A DNA stretch of 49,337 nucleotides from [Flexibacter] sp. ATCC 35208 (GCF_001975825.1 NZ_MTKN01000062.1:1-49337); one strand, 5' to 3'; positions 35,926 to 45,040 are shown, numbered from the stretch's first letter. Notes: generated from the letters alone by a model not told the origin. Translations and numbers: made by a program.

Positions 35926-36335
35926 AAGGATTGGAGAAGATGCTGAATTTTATAGCAATTTAAAAACAACAACCAAATACCATGGCAATCATAGATATAT
36001 TGAAGAAGATGCTGAATTTTATAGCAATATAAAAGCAACAACCAAATAACATGGCAATCACAGATGTATTGGAGATGATGCTGAATTTTATATCAATATA
36101 AAAACAACAACCAAATACCATGGCAATCATAGATGTATTGGAGAAGATGCTGAATTTTACATCAATATAAAAGCAACAACCAAATAACATAGCAATCACA
36201 GATGTATTGAAGATGATGCTGGATTTTATAGCAATATAAACAACAACCAGCAAATAACATGGCAATCACAGATGTATTGAAGAAGATGCTGAATTTTATA
36301 GCAATATAAAAACAACAACATGGCAATCATAGATA
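35865..36335 (+). repeat. 69-bp array joining the SDR gene end to the AraC gene start
   Basis: Seven units marked by tgctgaattt (one with tgctggattt) begin at 35871, 35941, 36010, 36079, 36148, 36217 and 36287, spacing 69-70. The first unit is the coding end of the SDR gene. Each unit also contains atggcaatca-type sequence. In the first it spans the SDR stop (ccatggcaatcatag), and in the last it is the start of the AraC gene (atggcaatcatagat). The most economical reading is that the SDR end and the AraC start once overlapped and were separated by tandem duplication. Confidence 0.9.
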
Positions 36336-37204
36336 TAAAATCTATTGCTGACCTGCACGAGATTGCAGGTCTTGGGAAGCCGACGCACCCGCTTGTGGCT
36401 GCCATTGAAATGACGGGTGTAAGACAACCTACCCCATCCAACTCCTCCTACAGGTTGGGTTGCTATAGTATTCTATGTAAACAATACATTGGCCAGTTAA
36501 AATATGGTCAGTCCTATTACGACTTCGGTGAAGGTTCATTGATGTTCACCGCTCCTGGCCAGGTAATGACCCCCAGCCCTGGTGATTATGTCGAGCAAGG
36601 CTGGGGATTATTTTTTCATCCTGACCTGATTAATAATAGTCCGTTGGGACGTAAGATCATTGATTGCTCCTTCTTTCATTATGCAACCAATGAGGCGCTG
36701 TTCGTGACAGAAGAGGAGAAACAAATTCTCACGACCTGTTTTGACAACATCCGGAAAGAATATTCACAACGTATCGATAAGCATACCAATAGTTTGATTC
36801 AGTCGAATATCGCCTTGCTGTTAGACTACTGTACCCGGTTTTATGACAGGCAGTTCTATACGCATGAAAAGGTCAATACCGATATGGTACAGCAATTTGA
36901 AAAACTGCTCAAAGATTATTTTGCTCAGGAGCATACAGCGCTGCCAGGGGTTGCTTACTTTGCAAAGCAGCTGCACCTTTCGCCGAATTACTTATCTGAT
37001 TTATTGCAACGGTTTACAGGTAAGACGACACAGGAGCATATTCATCTACAGGTGGTAGATATGGCAAAATCGCTACTGTGGAGTACGGAGAAGAATATTA
37101 GTGAAATAGCGTATTCACTGGGTTTTGAACATGCTTCGCATTTTACGCGGTTGTTTAAGCAGAAAACTGGTTATGCGCCGAGTGAGTTTAGAAGATTGAA
37201 TTAG
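36320..37204 (+). CDS. AraC-family transcription regulator
   Basis: A 294-residue regulator. The N-terminal 190 residues look like a cupin-type sensing domain (GSLMFTAPGQVM). The C-terminal 100 residues hold two helix-turn-helix units (VAYFAKQLHLSPNYLSDLL and ISEIAYSLGFEHASHFTRLF). It probably controls the neighbouring SDR gene. The first five codons, ATGGCAATCATAGAT, come from the 69-bp array. The recognisable family sequence begins at IKSIADLHEIAGL, so a start near here is right. Confidence 0.9.
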   Translation: MAIIDIKSIADLHEIAGLGKPTHPLVAAIEMTGVRQPTPSNSSYRLGCYSILCKQYIGQLKYGQSYYDFGEGSLMFTAPGQVMTPSPGDYVEQGWGLFFHPDLINNSPLGRKIIDCSFFHYATNEALFVTEEEKQILTTCFDNIRKEYSQRIDKHTNSLIQSNIALLLDYCTRFYDRQFYTHEKVNTDMVQQFEKLLKDYFAQEHTALPGVAYFAKQLHLSPNYLSDLLQRFTGKTTQEHIHLQVVDMAKSLLWSTEKNISEIAYSLGFEHASHFTRLFKQKTGYAPSEFRRLN

Positions 37205-37206
37205 CG

Positions 37207-37434
37207 GGATCAGGGCTTCATCAGGGAATCAGGTTATCCATTCAAGACTTTCATCAGTCACTCAGATTATCTATTCAATGCTTTCATCAGATACCCAGAT
37301 CACCCATTCAAGACTTTCACCAATCACCCAGGTTACCCATTTAACGCTTCCATCAGATACCCAGATCACCCATTCAAGACTTTCACCAGTCACACAGGTT
37401 ACCCATTCAACGCTTTCATCAAAAACTCAGGATA
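37207..37434 (-). repeat. 33-bp array built from the aldo/keto reductase gene end
   Basis: Six full 33-bp units and a degenerate seventh; attcaag markers at 37240, 37306 and 37372 show the 66-bp super-period. Read on the minus strand, the unit nearest the gene is its C-terminus (EFLMKALNG and stop). Downstream copies read YLMEALNG and stop, or LVKVLNG and stop. The stop codon and the LNG are kept in most copies. Confidence 0.88.
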
Positions 37435-38388
37435 CCTCGTCCCCGCCGCAATTCCCGCCGGCATAATCGCTTCTATACTTTGCAAATCCTCCTGCGTAAG
37501 CTGCACTTGTTCTGCTGCAATATTTTCTTCCAGTTTATGTATCCGCTTCGTCCCCGGAATAGCAATAATATGCTCCCCCTGCGCCAACACCCATGCCAGT
37601 GCTAACTGTGTAGGTGTACACCCTTTCTGCGCAGCCAATATTTTGATTTGCTCCACCAGTTCCAGATTCTTATAGAAATTCTCCGCTTGAAAACGTGGCA
37701 TATTTGGCCGGTTATCTTTCAGATCTTCAGGTGATTTTATATCACCAGTCAAAAATCCTCTGCTCAAAGGCGAATAAGCGACAATACCAATTCCCAATTC
37801 ACGGGTAACAGGTAGCACTTCTGCTTCAATCTCTCTACTCCAAAGAGAATATTCAATTTGTAACGCTGTAATAGGCGCTACCGTCGCCGCTTTTCTGATG
37901 GTAGACGCAGATGCTTCAGAAAGACCAATGTACCGGATAACGCCTTTATCCACCATATCCGCCAGTGCACCCACCGTATCTTCAATAGGTACATTCGGAT
38001 CTACACGCCCCGGTGTATATAGGTCGATGTAATCTGTTTTTAATCTTTGTAAACTGTAGAGAATAGCATTCTTTAAATAATCAGGATGCGCATTGACAGG
38101 GCCAAAACCAAATCCTTTATTCGCTGCAGGGGCGAACATTTGCCCTGTCTTTACTGAGAGAAACGCTTTGTCGCGCTTGCCTTTGATCGCTTTGCCGATC
38201 AATTCTTCATTGTGACCGGTACGGTAATAATCAGCGGTATCTAAAAAGTTATGTCCCAGCTCAAGTGCTCTTTCAATCACTTTAATTGATTCCTGGTCAT
38301 CGGCTACGCCGTAGGCGCCTGATAAACTCATACATCCAAGACCGATGGATGATACGAGTGGTCCGTTTGTTCCAAGTTTTCTATTCAT
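37399..38388 (-). CDS. aldo/keto reductase
   Basis: A 329-residue TIM-barrel oxidoreductase. Catalytic residues are D50 and Y55 (FLDTADYYRTG) and K80 (LSVKTG). The usual histidine motif is replaced by LYTPGRVDPNVP, which is normal for the subfamily with LYxxxRVDP. A C-terminal NADPH-binding pattern is present (AIPGTKRIHKLEENI). Substrate unknown. The gene is downstream of an AraC regulator on the same strand, from which it is separated by a 108-bp array. The last 11 codons are the unit of a 33-bp array after the gene. Confidence 0.92.
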   Translation of the reverse strand: MNRKLGTNGPLVSSIGLGCMSLSGAYGVADDQESIKVIERALELGHNFLDTADYYRTGHNEELIGKAIKGKRDKAFLSVKTGQMFAPAANKGFGFGPVNAHPDYLKNAILYSLQRLKTDYIDLYTPGRVDPNVPIEDTVGALADMVDKGVIRYIGLSEASASTIRKAATVAPITALQIEYSLWSREIEAEVLPVTRELGIGIVAYSPLSRGFLTGDIKSPEDLKDNRPNMPRFQAENFYKNLELVEQIKILAAQKGCTPTQLALAWVLAQGEHIIAIPGTKRIHKLEENIAAEQVQLTQEDLQSIEAIMPAGIAAGTRYPEFLMKALNG

Positions 38389-38437
38389 GGTACAAATTTC
38401 AGAAGAACCACATGAGAGGGCCCGGACAAAACGTATT

Positions 38438-38775
38438 AGTTCCCTGACAAATCCTGAATAAAGAAGAAGGATAGGAACTACCGGAAAAATCCTCTCAAAA
38501 ATCCTGCATAAAAGTGATAACGGTCTTCACCCAACAGCCCACCACAGTTCCCTGACAAATCCTGAACATAGAAGAAGGACAGTAACTACCGGAACAATCC
38601 TCTCAAAAATCCTGCATAAAAGTGATAACGGTCTTCACCCAGCAGCCCACCACAGTTCCCTGACAAATCCTGAACATAGAAGAAGGACAGTAACTACCGG
38701 AACAATCCTCTCAAAAATCCTGCATAAAAGTGATAACGGTCTTCACCCAGCAGCCCATCACAAATCCTGAATGAA
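38438..38775 (-). repeat. 108-bp array after the second AraC gene
   Basis: Three units marked by agttccctgacaaatcctga start at 38438, 38546 and 38654 (spacing 108). A partial fourth merges with the end of the AraC gene at 38755-38775 (cacaaatcctgaatg, encoding FIQDL and the stop). Copies two and three are nearly identical, so they are recent. The array fills most of the space between the AraC gene and the aldo/keto reductase gene. Confidence 0.9.
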
Positions 38776-39600
38776 CATTGCGATCGTCTGACCAGTGACC
38801 TTCTTAAATAAGCGGGAGAAGTATTCGGGATCATTAAACCCCAGGTCATAAGCCAATTCCTTAATAGAAGAGTTTCTTGCATAAAACAACCTACGCTTTG
38901 CTTCCAGTATGAGCCGGTTGGTAATGAACTCTTTCGGACTCAAACCTGAATATTGCTTTACAATGCTATACAAACTGTTTGTATTCAAAGCAAGTTCTTC
39001 TGCAATCTCAATAATACTGGGATGATCCGTGAGATTGTTCTCTATCAATAATTTAAAATTGATGTACTTGGCGAGTTTGTCATCCGCAGGCTGTTTATCC
39101 ACAGCGAAATACGCAGAATTGATTTCTGTTAATAAACTATTGAGATGCGCCAGTATCAGGTCGGGATCGGTATCCATAGTACTGAGCAATCCGAGTAGCA
39201 TTTCAAAGATGGATTTCAGTCTGGCAGCTGCGGGAGGGGTGAAGTAGATTTTCTGGTTGTTGAGAGGATTGATGAGGAAAGGGTATTGTCTTGGTAAGAG
39301 CGACAGACTACTTTCCTCAAAGCCCAGTTTGAAAAAGTTAATCCCTTTTTTTGAATCAGGTACATGGTGAATTTGGTGCGGCAACACAAAGAGGAGCTCG
39401 TTTGCCTGTATATCGAAATGCTGTAAGTCTACGCCATGGCGGGTAGTGCCTTCCAGCACAAAGAGGAACAGGTAATGTGTTTTGCGATGAGCAGGCGAGT
39501 GGGGCCCCAGAATTTCCGGAGGAAGGCTCCCGAAAGTAGGGGAGATGATACGGATAGGGAGTTTGTTGTTTTGTGTATGTTGATGAAGGATGGAATTCAT
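38758..39600 (-). CDS. AraC-family transcription regulator
   Basis: A 280-residue protein from the ATG at 39600 (MNSILHQHTQ); a TTG nine codons upstream is unlikely. An N-terminal cupin-like domain (FDIQANELLFVLPHQIHHV) precedes the two-HTH AraC domain (IIEIAEELALNTNSLY and IKELAYDLGFNDPEYFSRLF). It probably regulates the downstream aldo/keto reductase. Its last codons seed the 108-bp array. Confidence 0.9.
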   Translation of the reverse strand: MNSILHQHTQNNKLPIRIISPTFGSLPPEILGPHSPAHRKTHYLFLFVLEGTTRHGVDLQHFDIQANELLFVLPHQIHHVPDSKKGINFFKLGFEESSLSLLPRQYPFLINPLNNQKIYFTPPAAARLKSIFEMLLGLLSTMDTDPDLILAHLNSLLTEINSAYFAVDKQPADDKLAKYINFKLLIENNLTDHPSIIEIAEELALNTNSLYSIVKQYSGLSPKEFITNRLILEAKRRLFYARNSSIKELAYDLGFNDPEYFSRLFKKVTGQTIAMFIQDL

Positions 39601-39623
39601 GGTATAAAAGTAGGGAATAAATT

Positions 39624-40289
39624 TCAACCCTTACTACTCGGGATAATCTCTTCAAAGTGCTTACGGGTGAGGTTGATACCTGCATGAAGAAAACCATTTC
39701 CCCCATCCTCCATTATTAACCTACCTTTTAGAAATCGGAAATAATCACAATCTGTTTTACTATATAAATCGATATCGACACATCGCTCACCTTTCTCATT
39801 CAAATACCCAAAATACTGACGGTAAAATTTAGATAACTGATGCTTAGTATTTGCCCCCTGCAAAATCTGCTCTGCAATTTGTACATCTTCGCAGGTAACA
39901 TTAATAGAATCCTGAAATACCACAGCGACATATCCTGCTCCCTTACAAAGAAATGAAGCATTAGGATGTTTGGTGTGATCATACACCCACGCAATGTCAT
40001 CCGCTTTTTGAGTCAACTCCCTGACCAGCGCTGTATCGCGATCCACCTTCAGAGGGATATTGATCCAATCCCAATCATCAATCTTGTATTTGATGTGATA
40101 GTTATCTAATACCAGCAGCAGACATTTTCTAAAATCTGCTATCGGTGAATATATGACATGTGTCGTTCTTCTGGCATCCAATCCAAGCGGTTGGTAAGCG
40201 ACAAAAGTTGTAGACATATGGTACGACCGCCAACCAACAGCGGCAGCCATACAAACAATGATAAGACTAATCTTTAAATATGTAGACAT
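39624..40289 (-). CDS. unrecognised protein with N-terminal membrane anchor
   Basis: A 221-residue protein. Residues 6-20 are hydrophobic (KISLIIVCMAAAVGW), a signal anchor or uncleaved signal peptide. The remaining 195 residues are probably periplasmic and have three or four cysteines. I do not recognise the family. The stop lies 23 bases before the AraC start on the same strand, so the two may be co-transcribed. Confidence 0.65.
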   Translation of the reverse strand: MSTYLKISLIIVCMAAAVGWRSYHMSTTFVAYQPLGLDARRTTHVIYSPIADFRKCLLLVLDNYHIKYKIDDWDWINIPLKVDRDTALVRELTQKADDIAWVYDHTKHPNASFLCKGAGYVAVVFQDSINVTCEDVQIAEQILQGANTKHQLSKFYRQYFGYLNEKGERCVDIDLYSKTDCDYFRFLKGRLIMEDGGNGFLHAGINLTRKHFEEIIPSSKG

Positions 40290-40471
40290 AGAGAAATAAA
40301 ATTATCTCATTCTTCCACCCTCACCAATTTCCACCTTCCATAAGGATTACAAAACAGATCACCTCAACGGATCATCGATTCGAAGATAGTATGTTGTGTC
40401 CACATAAATTATCACCAACAATTAATATCCCCCGGAATAGTTCTATATTTATCTCAATAAAATTTTAACCC

Positions 40472-41176
40472 ATGAAGATCCCTGAAGCATTCAACGACAT
40501 CATCAAAGACCACCTCAATGTCAATGCCGCCTGGCTACCGATTACAAACACCTTTCAACTAGGTGACTACGGCATCTTCTCCAACGGTGTATTTATGCAA
40601 CTAGGCAATATCAAAGAATTTGGTATTACGTATGAAACCGCCGAAGGCCCGGATAGCAGTATCAACTTCACCTCTTCCGAAACCAGTGTAATCAACTTTT
40701 CAGGAGACGCACAGGTAGATGTGATCCCGCCCACAGCCATCGATGCAAAAGTGACCATGAAATTCGGCCGGAAAGGTTCCTTCTTTGTAAAATCCCCCGT
40801 GATACAGGTAAAAGTAATGCAGAACATTCACCAGATAGGCATACAGCTCAAAGCGACTGAAGGCTGGAAGAGAAAATGGAAAGTCGTACACCAGCTATAC
40901 AACGCACAAGATGCAGCCATCTTCTCTACCATCGCAGCAGATACCGACCTCACTTTTAGTGGTGATGTAAAAGCACTGAAAGCCTTGAATTTAGGCGCAG
41001 CAAATATCAATGTAAATACCTCAAAAGAAATGGGATTAGAAATGCATGGAAAGGCGGGGATCATTGCCCTTGGGTTATTTAAATTAAGATGGCTGGGTGA
41101 TGGTGTTAAATCAATGGACTTTACCCAACAAGATATAGAATTACTACATGGCGAGATAGAAGATGATAGCCTGTGA
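40472..41176 (+). CDS. unrecognised beta-rich protein
   Basis: A 234-residue protein without signal peptide or membrane helix. An N-terminal helix (PEAFNDIIKDHLN) and a LPI turn are followed by many alternating beta strands. A short segment WKVVHQLYNAQDAAIF is followed by glycine-rich strands and an end rich in I/L (GIIALGLFKLRWLG). This order is loosely like the pore-forming N-domain of gasdermins, but no protease gene is nearby and the likeness is only visual. It is convergent with the GMC oxidoreductase gene; a hairpin lies in the overlap of the two ends. Confidence 0.6.
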   Translation: MKIPEAFNDIIKDHLNVNAAWLPITNTFQLGDYGIFSNGVFMQLGNIKEFGITYETAEGPDSSINFTSSETSVINFSGDAQVDVIPPTAIDAKVTMKFGRKGSFFVKSPVIQVKVMQNIHQIGIQLKATEGWKRKWKVVHQLYNAQDAAIFSTIAADTDLTFSGDVKALKALNLGAANINVNTSKEMGLEMHGKAGIIALGLFKLRWLGDGVKSMDFTQQDIELLHGEIEDDSL

Positions 41177-41191
41177 GCAATGCTCACAGGC
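41169..41191. terminator. convergent hairpin
   Basis: An inverted repeat, gcctgtgagc / gctcacaggc, spans the stop codon of the plus-strand gene and lies just after the minus-strand GMC gene. With its short loop and no long T-run it may terminate both. Confidence 0.5.
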
Positions 41192-41200
41192 CTTGTATCA

Positions 41201-42910
41201 TTATATCGTTCCTTTCTTCATTTCCTTCACCGCATAATCCACCGCTCTTGCCGTGAGCGCCATATACGTCAGACTCGGATTCTGCGTACTGGTCGATGTC
41301 ATACACGCCCCATCTGTCACAAACACATTCTTCACCAGGTGCATCTGGTTCCACTTATTCAGTAAAGACGTCTTTGGATCATGCCCCATTCTCACACCGC
41401 CCATTTCATGAATATCCAATCCCGGCGCCTGTTTGGAATCACGTGTTTTCAAATCAGTAAAACCTGCTTTAGTATACATATCCGTCATCTGCTCAAAGAA
41501 ATCCTTCACCATTTTCTCATCATTATCATCATACCCAATATCAGTATGTAACAATGGAATACCCCATTCATCTTTTTGATCCTTATCCAGGTATAAACGG
41601 CTCTGCTCTTTAGGAATCGTCTCTCCCATCATATGAGAACCCACACTCCACGGACCTAACTCCTTTTTGAACAAATTATCTTTCAGCGCTGTACCAAATC
41701 CATCTGGTTTTGAAAACGAAGGACGCATGGCATGGAAGCCGGCAGCATAACCTCTCAGGAAGTCAGTCTCCTGTTTCACAAGATTCCTGAACCTCGGTAT
41801 ATATGCACTGGTAGGTCGTTTGCCATCAGTCGTATATTCCAGCAAGCCTTCATACTTACCAGTGATCACAGCGCGGTAATTGTGAAAAGCAAAATACTTT
41901 CCTAACAAACCACTGTCATTACCAATACCATTCGGAAAACGATCAGAAGTAGAATTGAGCAGGATAATATTTGTATTCACCGCAGCGGCATTTACAAATA
42001 TCACCGGTGCAAAGTATTCAGTAGCAGCATGCGTCTTTGCATCAATCACACGTACACCAGTGGCCTTGCCTTTCTGTGCATCGTAGATGATAGAATGTAC
42101 GACAGTATCAGGTTTCAAAGTAAGATTTCCTGTCCTCTCCGCCCATGGAATAGTAGAAGCATTGCTACTAAAATATCCACCAAACGGACAGCCTCGCTGA
42201 CACAGGTCACGCTTCTGACACTGCATTCTACCTTGCTGTTTATGGATTTCCTGTGGCTCAGTCACGTGCGCACAACGTCCATAAATCACATGCCTGTCTG
42301 TATAGTTTTTGCCGACAAAGTCCTTGAAGTACTGCTCTACTTTCGTCAAATCCATGGGAGGGAGGAACTCCCCATCCGGTAGTCCGGGTAAGTTATCTTT
42401 GTTCCCGGAAATGCCGGCGAACTTTTCCACATAACTATACCAGGGTGCAATATCTTCATACCTGATAGGCCAGTCAACCGCAAAACCATCTCTTGCAGGA
42501 CCTTCAAAATCGTAGTTACTCCATCGCTGGGTCTGCCTTGCCCACAGGAGTGATTTACCACCCACCTGGTAACCGCGGATCCAGTCAAATGGCTTATCCT
42601 GTACATATGGATGTTCCTTATCTTTTACAAAGAAGTGAAGGGCATCTTCCTTGAATGCATAACATTTGCTCACCACCGGATTATCTTCTTTTTGCTGTGC
42701 GGTGAGTTGCCCACGATGCGCAAATTCCCATGGCATCATGCTGGTGGTGGGGTAATCTTTCAGGTGTTTAACGTCTCTACCTCTTTCGAGTACTAAAGTC
42801 TTCAATCCTTTTTCCGTGAACTCTTTGGCTGCCCAGCCGCCGCTGATACCCGATCCGATCACAATCGCATCAAAGTTGTGGCTGGTATCGCCAGTATTTA
42901 TATTTGGCAT
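41201..42910 (-). CDS. GMC oxidoreductase, large subunit of membrane-type sugar/alcohol dehydrogenase
   Basis: A 569-residue FAD protein. The dinucleotide fold is DAIVIGSGISGGWAAKEF (residues 14-31). A Cys-rich stretch, KRDLCQRGCPFGG (about 240-252), is typical of this class. GMC C-terminal motifs are MGGVRMGHD (about 506-514) and TSTQNPSLTYMALTAR with histidine and asparagine active-site positions. Together with a subunit-3 protein it forms the gluconate-2-dehydrogenase-like pair of Bacteroidota, which oxidises sugars or sugar acids in the periplasm. No cytochrome subunit is present. It is directly preceded by the subunit-3 gene (5-base gap). Confidence 0.9.
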   Translation of the reverse strand: MPNINTGDTSHNFDAIVIGSGISGGWAAKEFTEKGLKTLVLERGRDVKHLKDYPTTSMMPWEFAHRGQLTAQQKEDNPVVSKCYAFKEDALHFFVKDKEHPYVQDKPFDWIRGYQVGGKSLLWARQTQRWSNYDFEGPARDGFAVDWPIRYEDIAPWYSYVEKFAGISGNKDNLPGLPDGEFLPPMDLTKVEQYFKDFVGKNYTDRHVIYGRCAHVTEPQEIHKQQGRMQCQKRDLCQRGCPFGGYFSSNASTIPWAERTGNLTLKPDTVVHSIIYDAQKGKATGVRVIDAKTHAATEYFAPVIFVNAAAVNTNIILLNSTSDRFPNGIGNDSGLLGKYFAFHNYRAVITGKYEGLLEYTTDGKRPTSAYIPRFRNLVKQETDFLRGYAAGFHAMRPSFSKPDGFGTALKDNLFKKELGPWSVGSHMMGETIPKEQSRLYLDKDQKDEWGIPLLHTDIGYDDNDEKMVKDFFEQMTDMYTKAGFTDLKTRDSKQAPGLDIHEMGGVRMGHDPKTSLLNKWNQMHLVKNVFVTDGACMTSTSTQNPSLTYMALTARAVDYAVKEMKKGTI

Positions 42911-42915
42911 ACAAT

Positions 42916-43416
42916 TTATCCTTTATTGACCAATACACTTCCGTGGAATCGCCCTGGCACAAGCTCGTAGGGGAATACCTTTGTGAGATAATATTCAGAG
43001 CCGGTATAACCCTGGATTAATAAGCCTTTGTAAGTGTGATAGAAAGCGGAAGCATCTCCTGACTCAGCAGTAGTCTCTTCCATCTTTTTCAGGTAAGCGA
43101 CATCTCCCTTTTTCCAGTCTTTCTGGAAGGCTTTCATACCGGTAAGGAATTTTTCCCTGTCTGTTTTTGTGAAACAATCATCGACCAGCGTGAGCGCATA
43201 CTGATCAGCCTTTACCTGGATAGCTCCGGGCTTATCTCCGCCGGGGATCAGGGTGTCAGCAAGTGCTGCAAGAGAACCTGTTTCCTCAGCGCTAAGTACA
43301 AAATTATTGAGTTTTTTTCCCGGTGGCTTTTTCTCATTGAAACATGAGGGTAAAATAGCCAGACCGGCAGATACGAACAGGACCTGTTTTAAAACGGTTC
43401 GTCTGGATACAAGCAT
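42916..43416 (-). CDS. gluconate 2-dehydrogenase subunit 3-like protein
   Basis: A 166-residue protein with SRRTVLKQ followed by a hydrophobic segment and ILPSC, a Tat-type signal with a lipobox-like cysteine. The remaining part, VLSAEETGSLAALADTLIPG, is the hallmark of gluconate 2-dehydrogenase subunit 3 proteins (PF13618), which are thought to help export and anchor the folded flavoprotein. It is five bases upstream of the GMC gene, so one operon is clear. Confidence 0.88.
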   Translation of the reverse strand: MLVSRRTVLKQVLFVSAGLAILPSCFNEKKPPGKKLNNFVLSAEETGSLAALADTLIPGGDKPGAIQVKADQYALTLVDDCFTKTDREKFLTGMKAFQKDWKKGDVAYLKKMEETTAESGDASAFYHTYKGLLIQGYTGSEYYLTKVFPYELVPGRFHGSVLVNKG

Positions 43417-43502
43417 TGGCGCGTTAGTTTTTCATTACGACAATAAGGTAGTGGGAATATCCTGTATTTCCAAACATTTGGGATGAGTGGGGTAATTACC
43501 CA

Positions 43503-44915
43503 TCACTTTCCATACACCTTCATATCCCACAGCATTCCACCGAACGTAGCCCCTACAATCAGGTTAAATAACTGGTACCGCAGCACCACCGGCGAAGCCA
43601 GCACACTAAATCCAACATTGACCAACCAGTAATAAGTAACAATTGTCAACGCATACCTGAAATGTTCATTCGCAATAGCACGGCCTTCCTGGTATAAATA
43701 CCGGATCCAGCCGATGAGAAAAACAAGCATGGTGATCACCATCAGATAAGGATAAAAATTAAACAGCCGCAGTTCTTCACCCGCACGCTTAAACACATGC
43801 GTATCCTTATATTGAAACCACTCCTTGGCCACCGGCAGAATAGTATCCACATCATCATTATACACACTCAGATTCTCCGCAGGTGGAAAAACATACTGCA
43901 ATAAATTCGGGCAGATATAATACTGGATATAAGGCACAGGATACCGTGCAATCAGGTACTTACCATAATCATTCAGCAATGGTGCGATCTCCGCCATTTT
44001 GCGCAGATGTCCTGCATTGTCAGAGATGTGTAGTGCACCGGGTTCTGGCTGTAGTGGCGAACCCGGATCCCAGATAAAATAAGCCATAATAGGGCGATTG
44101 GGTCTATCAGCCATAGGCACAGAATCCAGCCATTGATCCACGCGTGCCTGAATGTCAGAGAACTGTTTAGGCACCGTATCTTTGGATCTTACCGGCATAT
44201 GTACATATGCATACACCGCATTATTCGCCATTTGCCAACCACTAAAAACAGAGAATTGTCGCCTGCCCATATGAGTCTCCGTCTGTCTCGTGGTATACAA
44301 AATAAACGCGCCTACAAGGAAAACCGCCATTCCGACCGCCCACACTTTGACCCACTTTGAATACTGACAAAACACAATCACCGTCATACTGATCACGGGA
44401 TAAATCAACGCATGATAACGCACCGTAAATGCCAGTAACAGCACAACGAGATGCACGCACAATAACAGGAAGGTAGGTTTATAAGTCAACCGGAATAACT
44501 GCGCCATCCACACCAGACTGATCCCGATAAAATACACATCGCTGGTCACATAATTACTTAAGTAAAGAATAGCGGGGTTTAAAAAGATAACGGCGAACAT
44601 GGTCCATTGCAGCCATTTGCTACAGGGTCGCAGTTCCAGTAAGGTATAAAAATAGTACAGACCACAGATGTGATAGATGAAGAACTGAATAAAAACCAGC
44701 AAAGTATCACTATGGGAAAAGAACCCGGCAAAACGGATCAGTTTAGCATACCCTACCGGCCATAAATTAGCATCGATATTGGTAACCGCACTCCGCAGGT
44801 AATTGTAGGAGTCCTGCATAAAGTTAGGATACGGATACAGGTATTTGATCAAAATAAATTGCAGGACCATTGTAACTCCTGCTAAGAAACAGTAATGGTA
44901 TCGCATTCTCATCAT
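43503..44915 (-). CDS. polytopic membrane protein, GT-C-like
   Basis: A 470-residue protein with about ten hydrophobic segments in the N-terminal two-thirds and a final cluster near residues 395-460. NFMQDSYNYLRSA, just after the first membrane helix, recalls the acidic loop of GT-C glycosyltransferases that use lipid-linked sugars. The central soluble part (about residues 215-370) is unassigned. Function uncertain; transport or cell-envelope glycosylation are both possible. The gene is not close to other sugar-transfer genes. Confidence 0.6.
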   Translation of the reverse strand: MMRMRYHYCFLAGVTMVLQFILIKYLYPYPNFMQDSYNYLRSAVTNIDANLWPVGYAKLIRFAGFFSHSDTLLVFIQFFIYHICGLYYFYTLLELRPCSKWLQWTMFAVIFLNPAILYLSNYVTSDVYFIGISLVWMAQLFRLTYKPTFLLLCVHLVVLLLAFTVRYHALIYPVISMTVIVFCQYSKWVKVWAVGMAVFLVGAFILYTTRQTETHMGRRQFSVFSGWQMANNAVYAYVHMPVRSKDTVPKQFSDIQARVDQWLDSVPMADRPNRPIMAYFIWDPGSPLQPEPGALHISDNAGHLRKMAEIAPLLNDYGKYLIARYPVPYIQYYICPNLLQYVFPPAENLSVYNDDVDTILPVAKEWFQYKDTHVFKRAGEELRLFNFYPYLMVITMLVFLIGWIRYLYQEGRAIANEHFRYALTIVTYYWLVNVGFSVLASPVVLRYQLFNLIVGATFGGMLWDMKVYGK

Positions 44916-45040
44916 ACGGCAGGAATTTAATCATTTGATTCAATATAAAGTTAGGAGATCCCGCAAAAGCGCGTTGCACAATCATTAAAAAAATAAAACG
45001 CACCTTTAACCAATTCTTAACGAAACCCAAATTTTACTTT

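Noticed and set aside
35861..36049. 62-codon frame over the 69-bp array, and similar minus-strand frames over the same array
   Set aside because: They result from the 69-bp period being a multiple of three. The protein is only repeat translation.
37278..37466. 62-codon frame with repeated ITHSRLSP
   Set aside because: Antisense reading of the 33-bp array; the real coding sequence is the aldo/keto reductase on the minus strand.
35861..38775. CRISPR array
   Set aside because: The tandem units are contiguous or diverged copies of gene ends, without unique spacers, and no cas genes are present.
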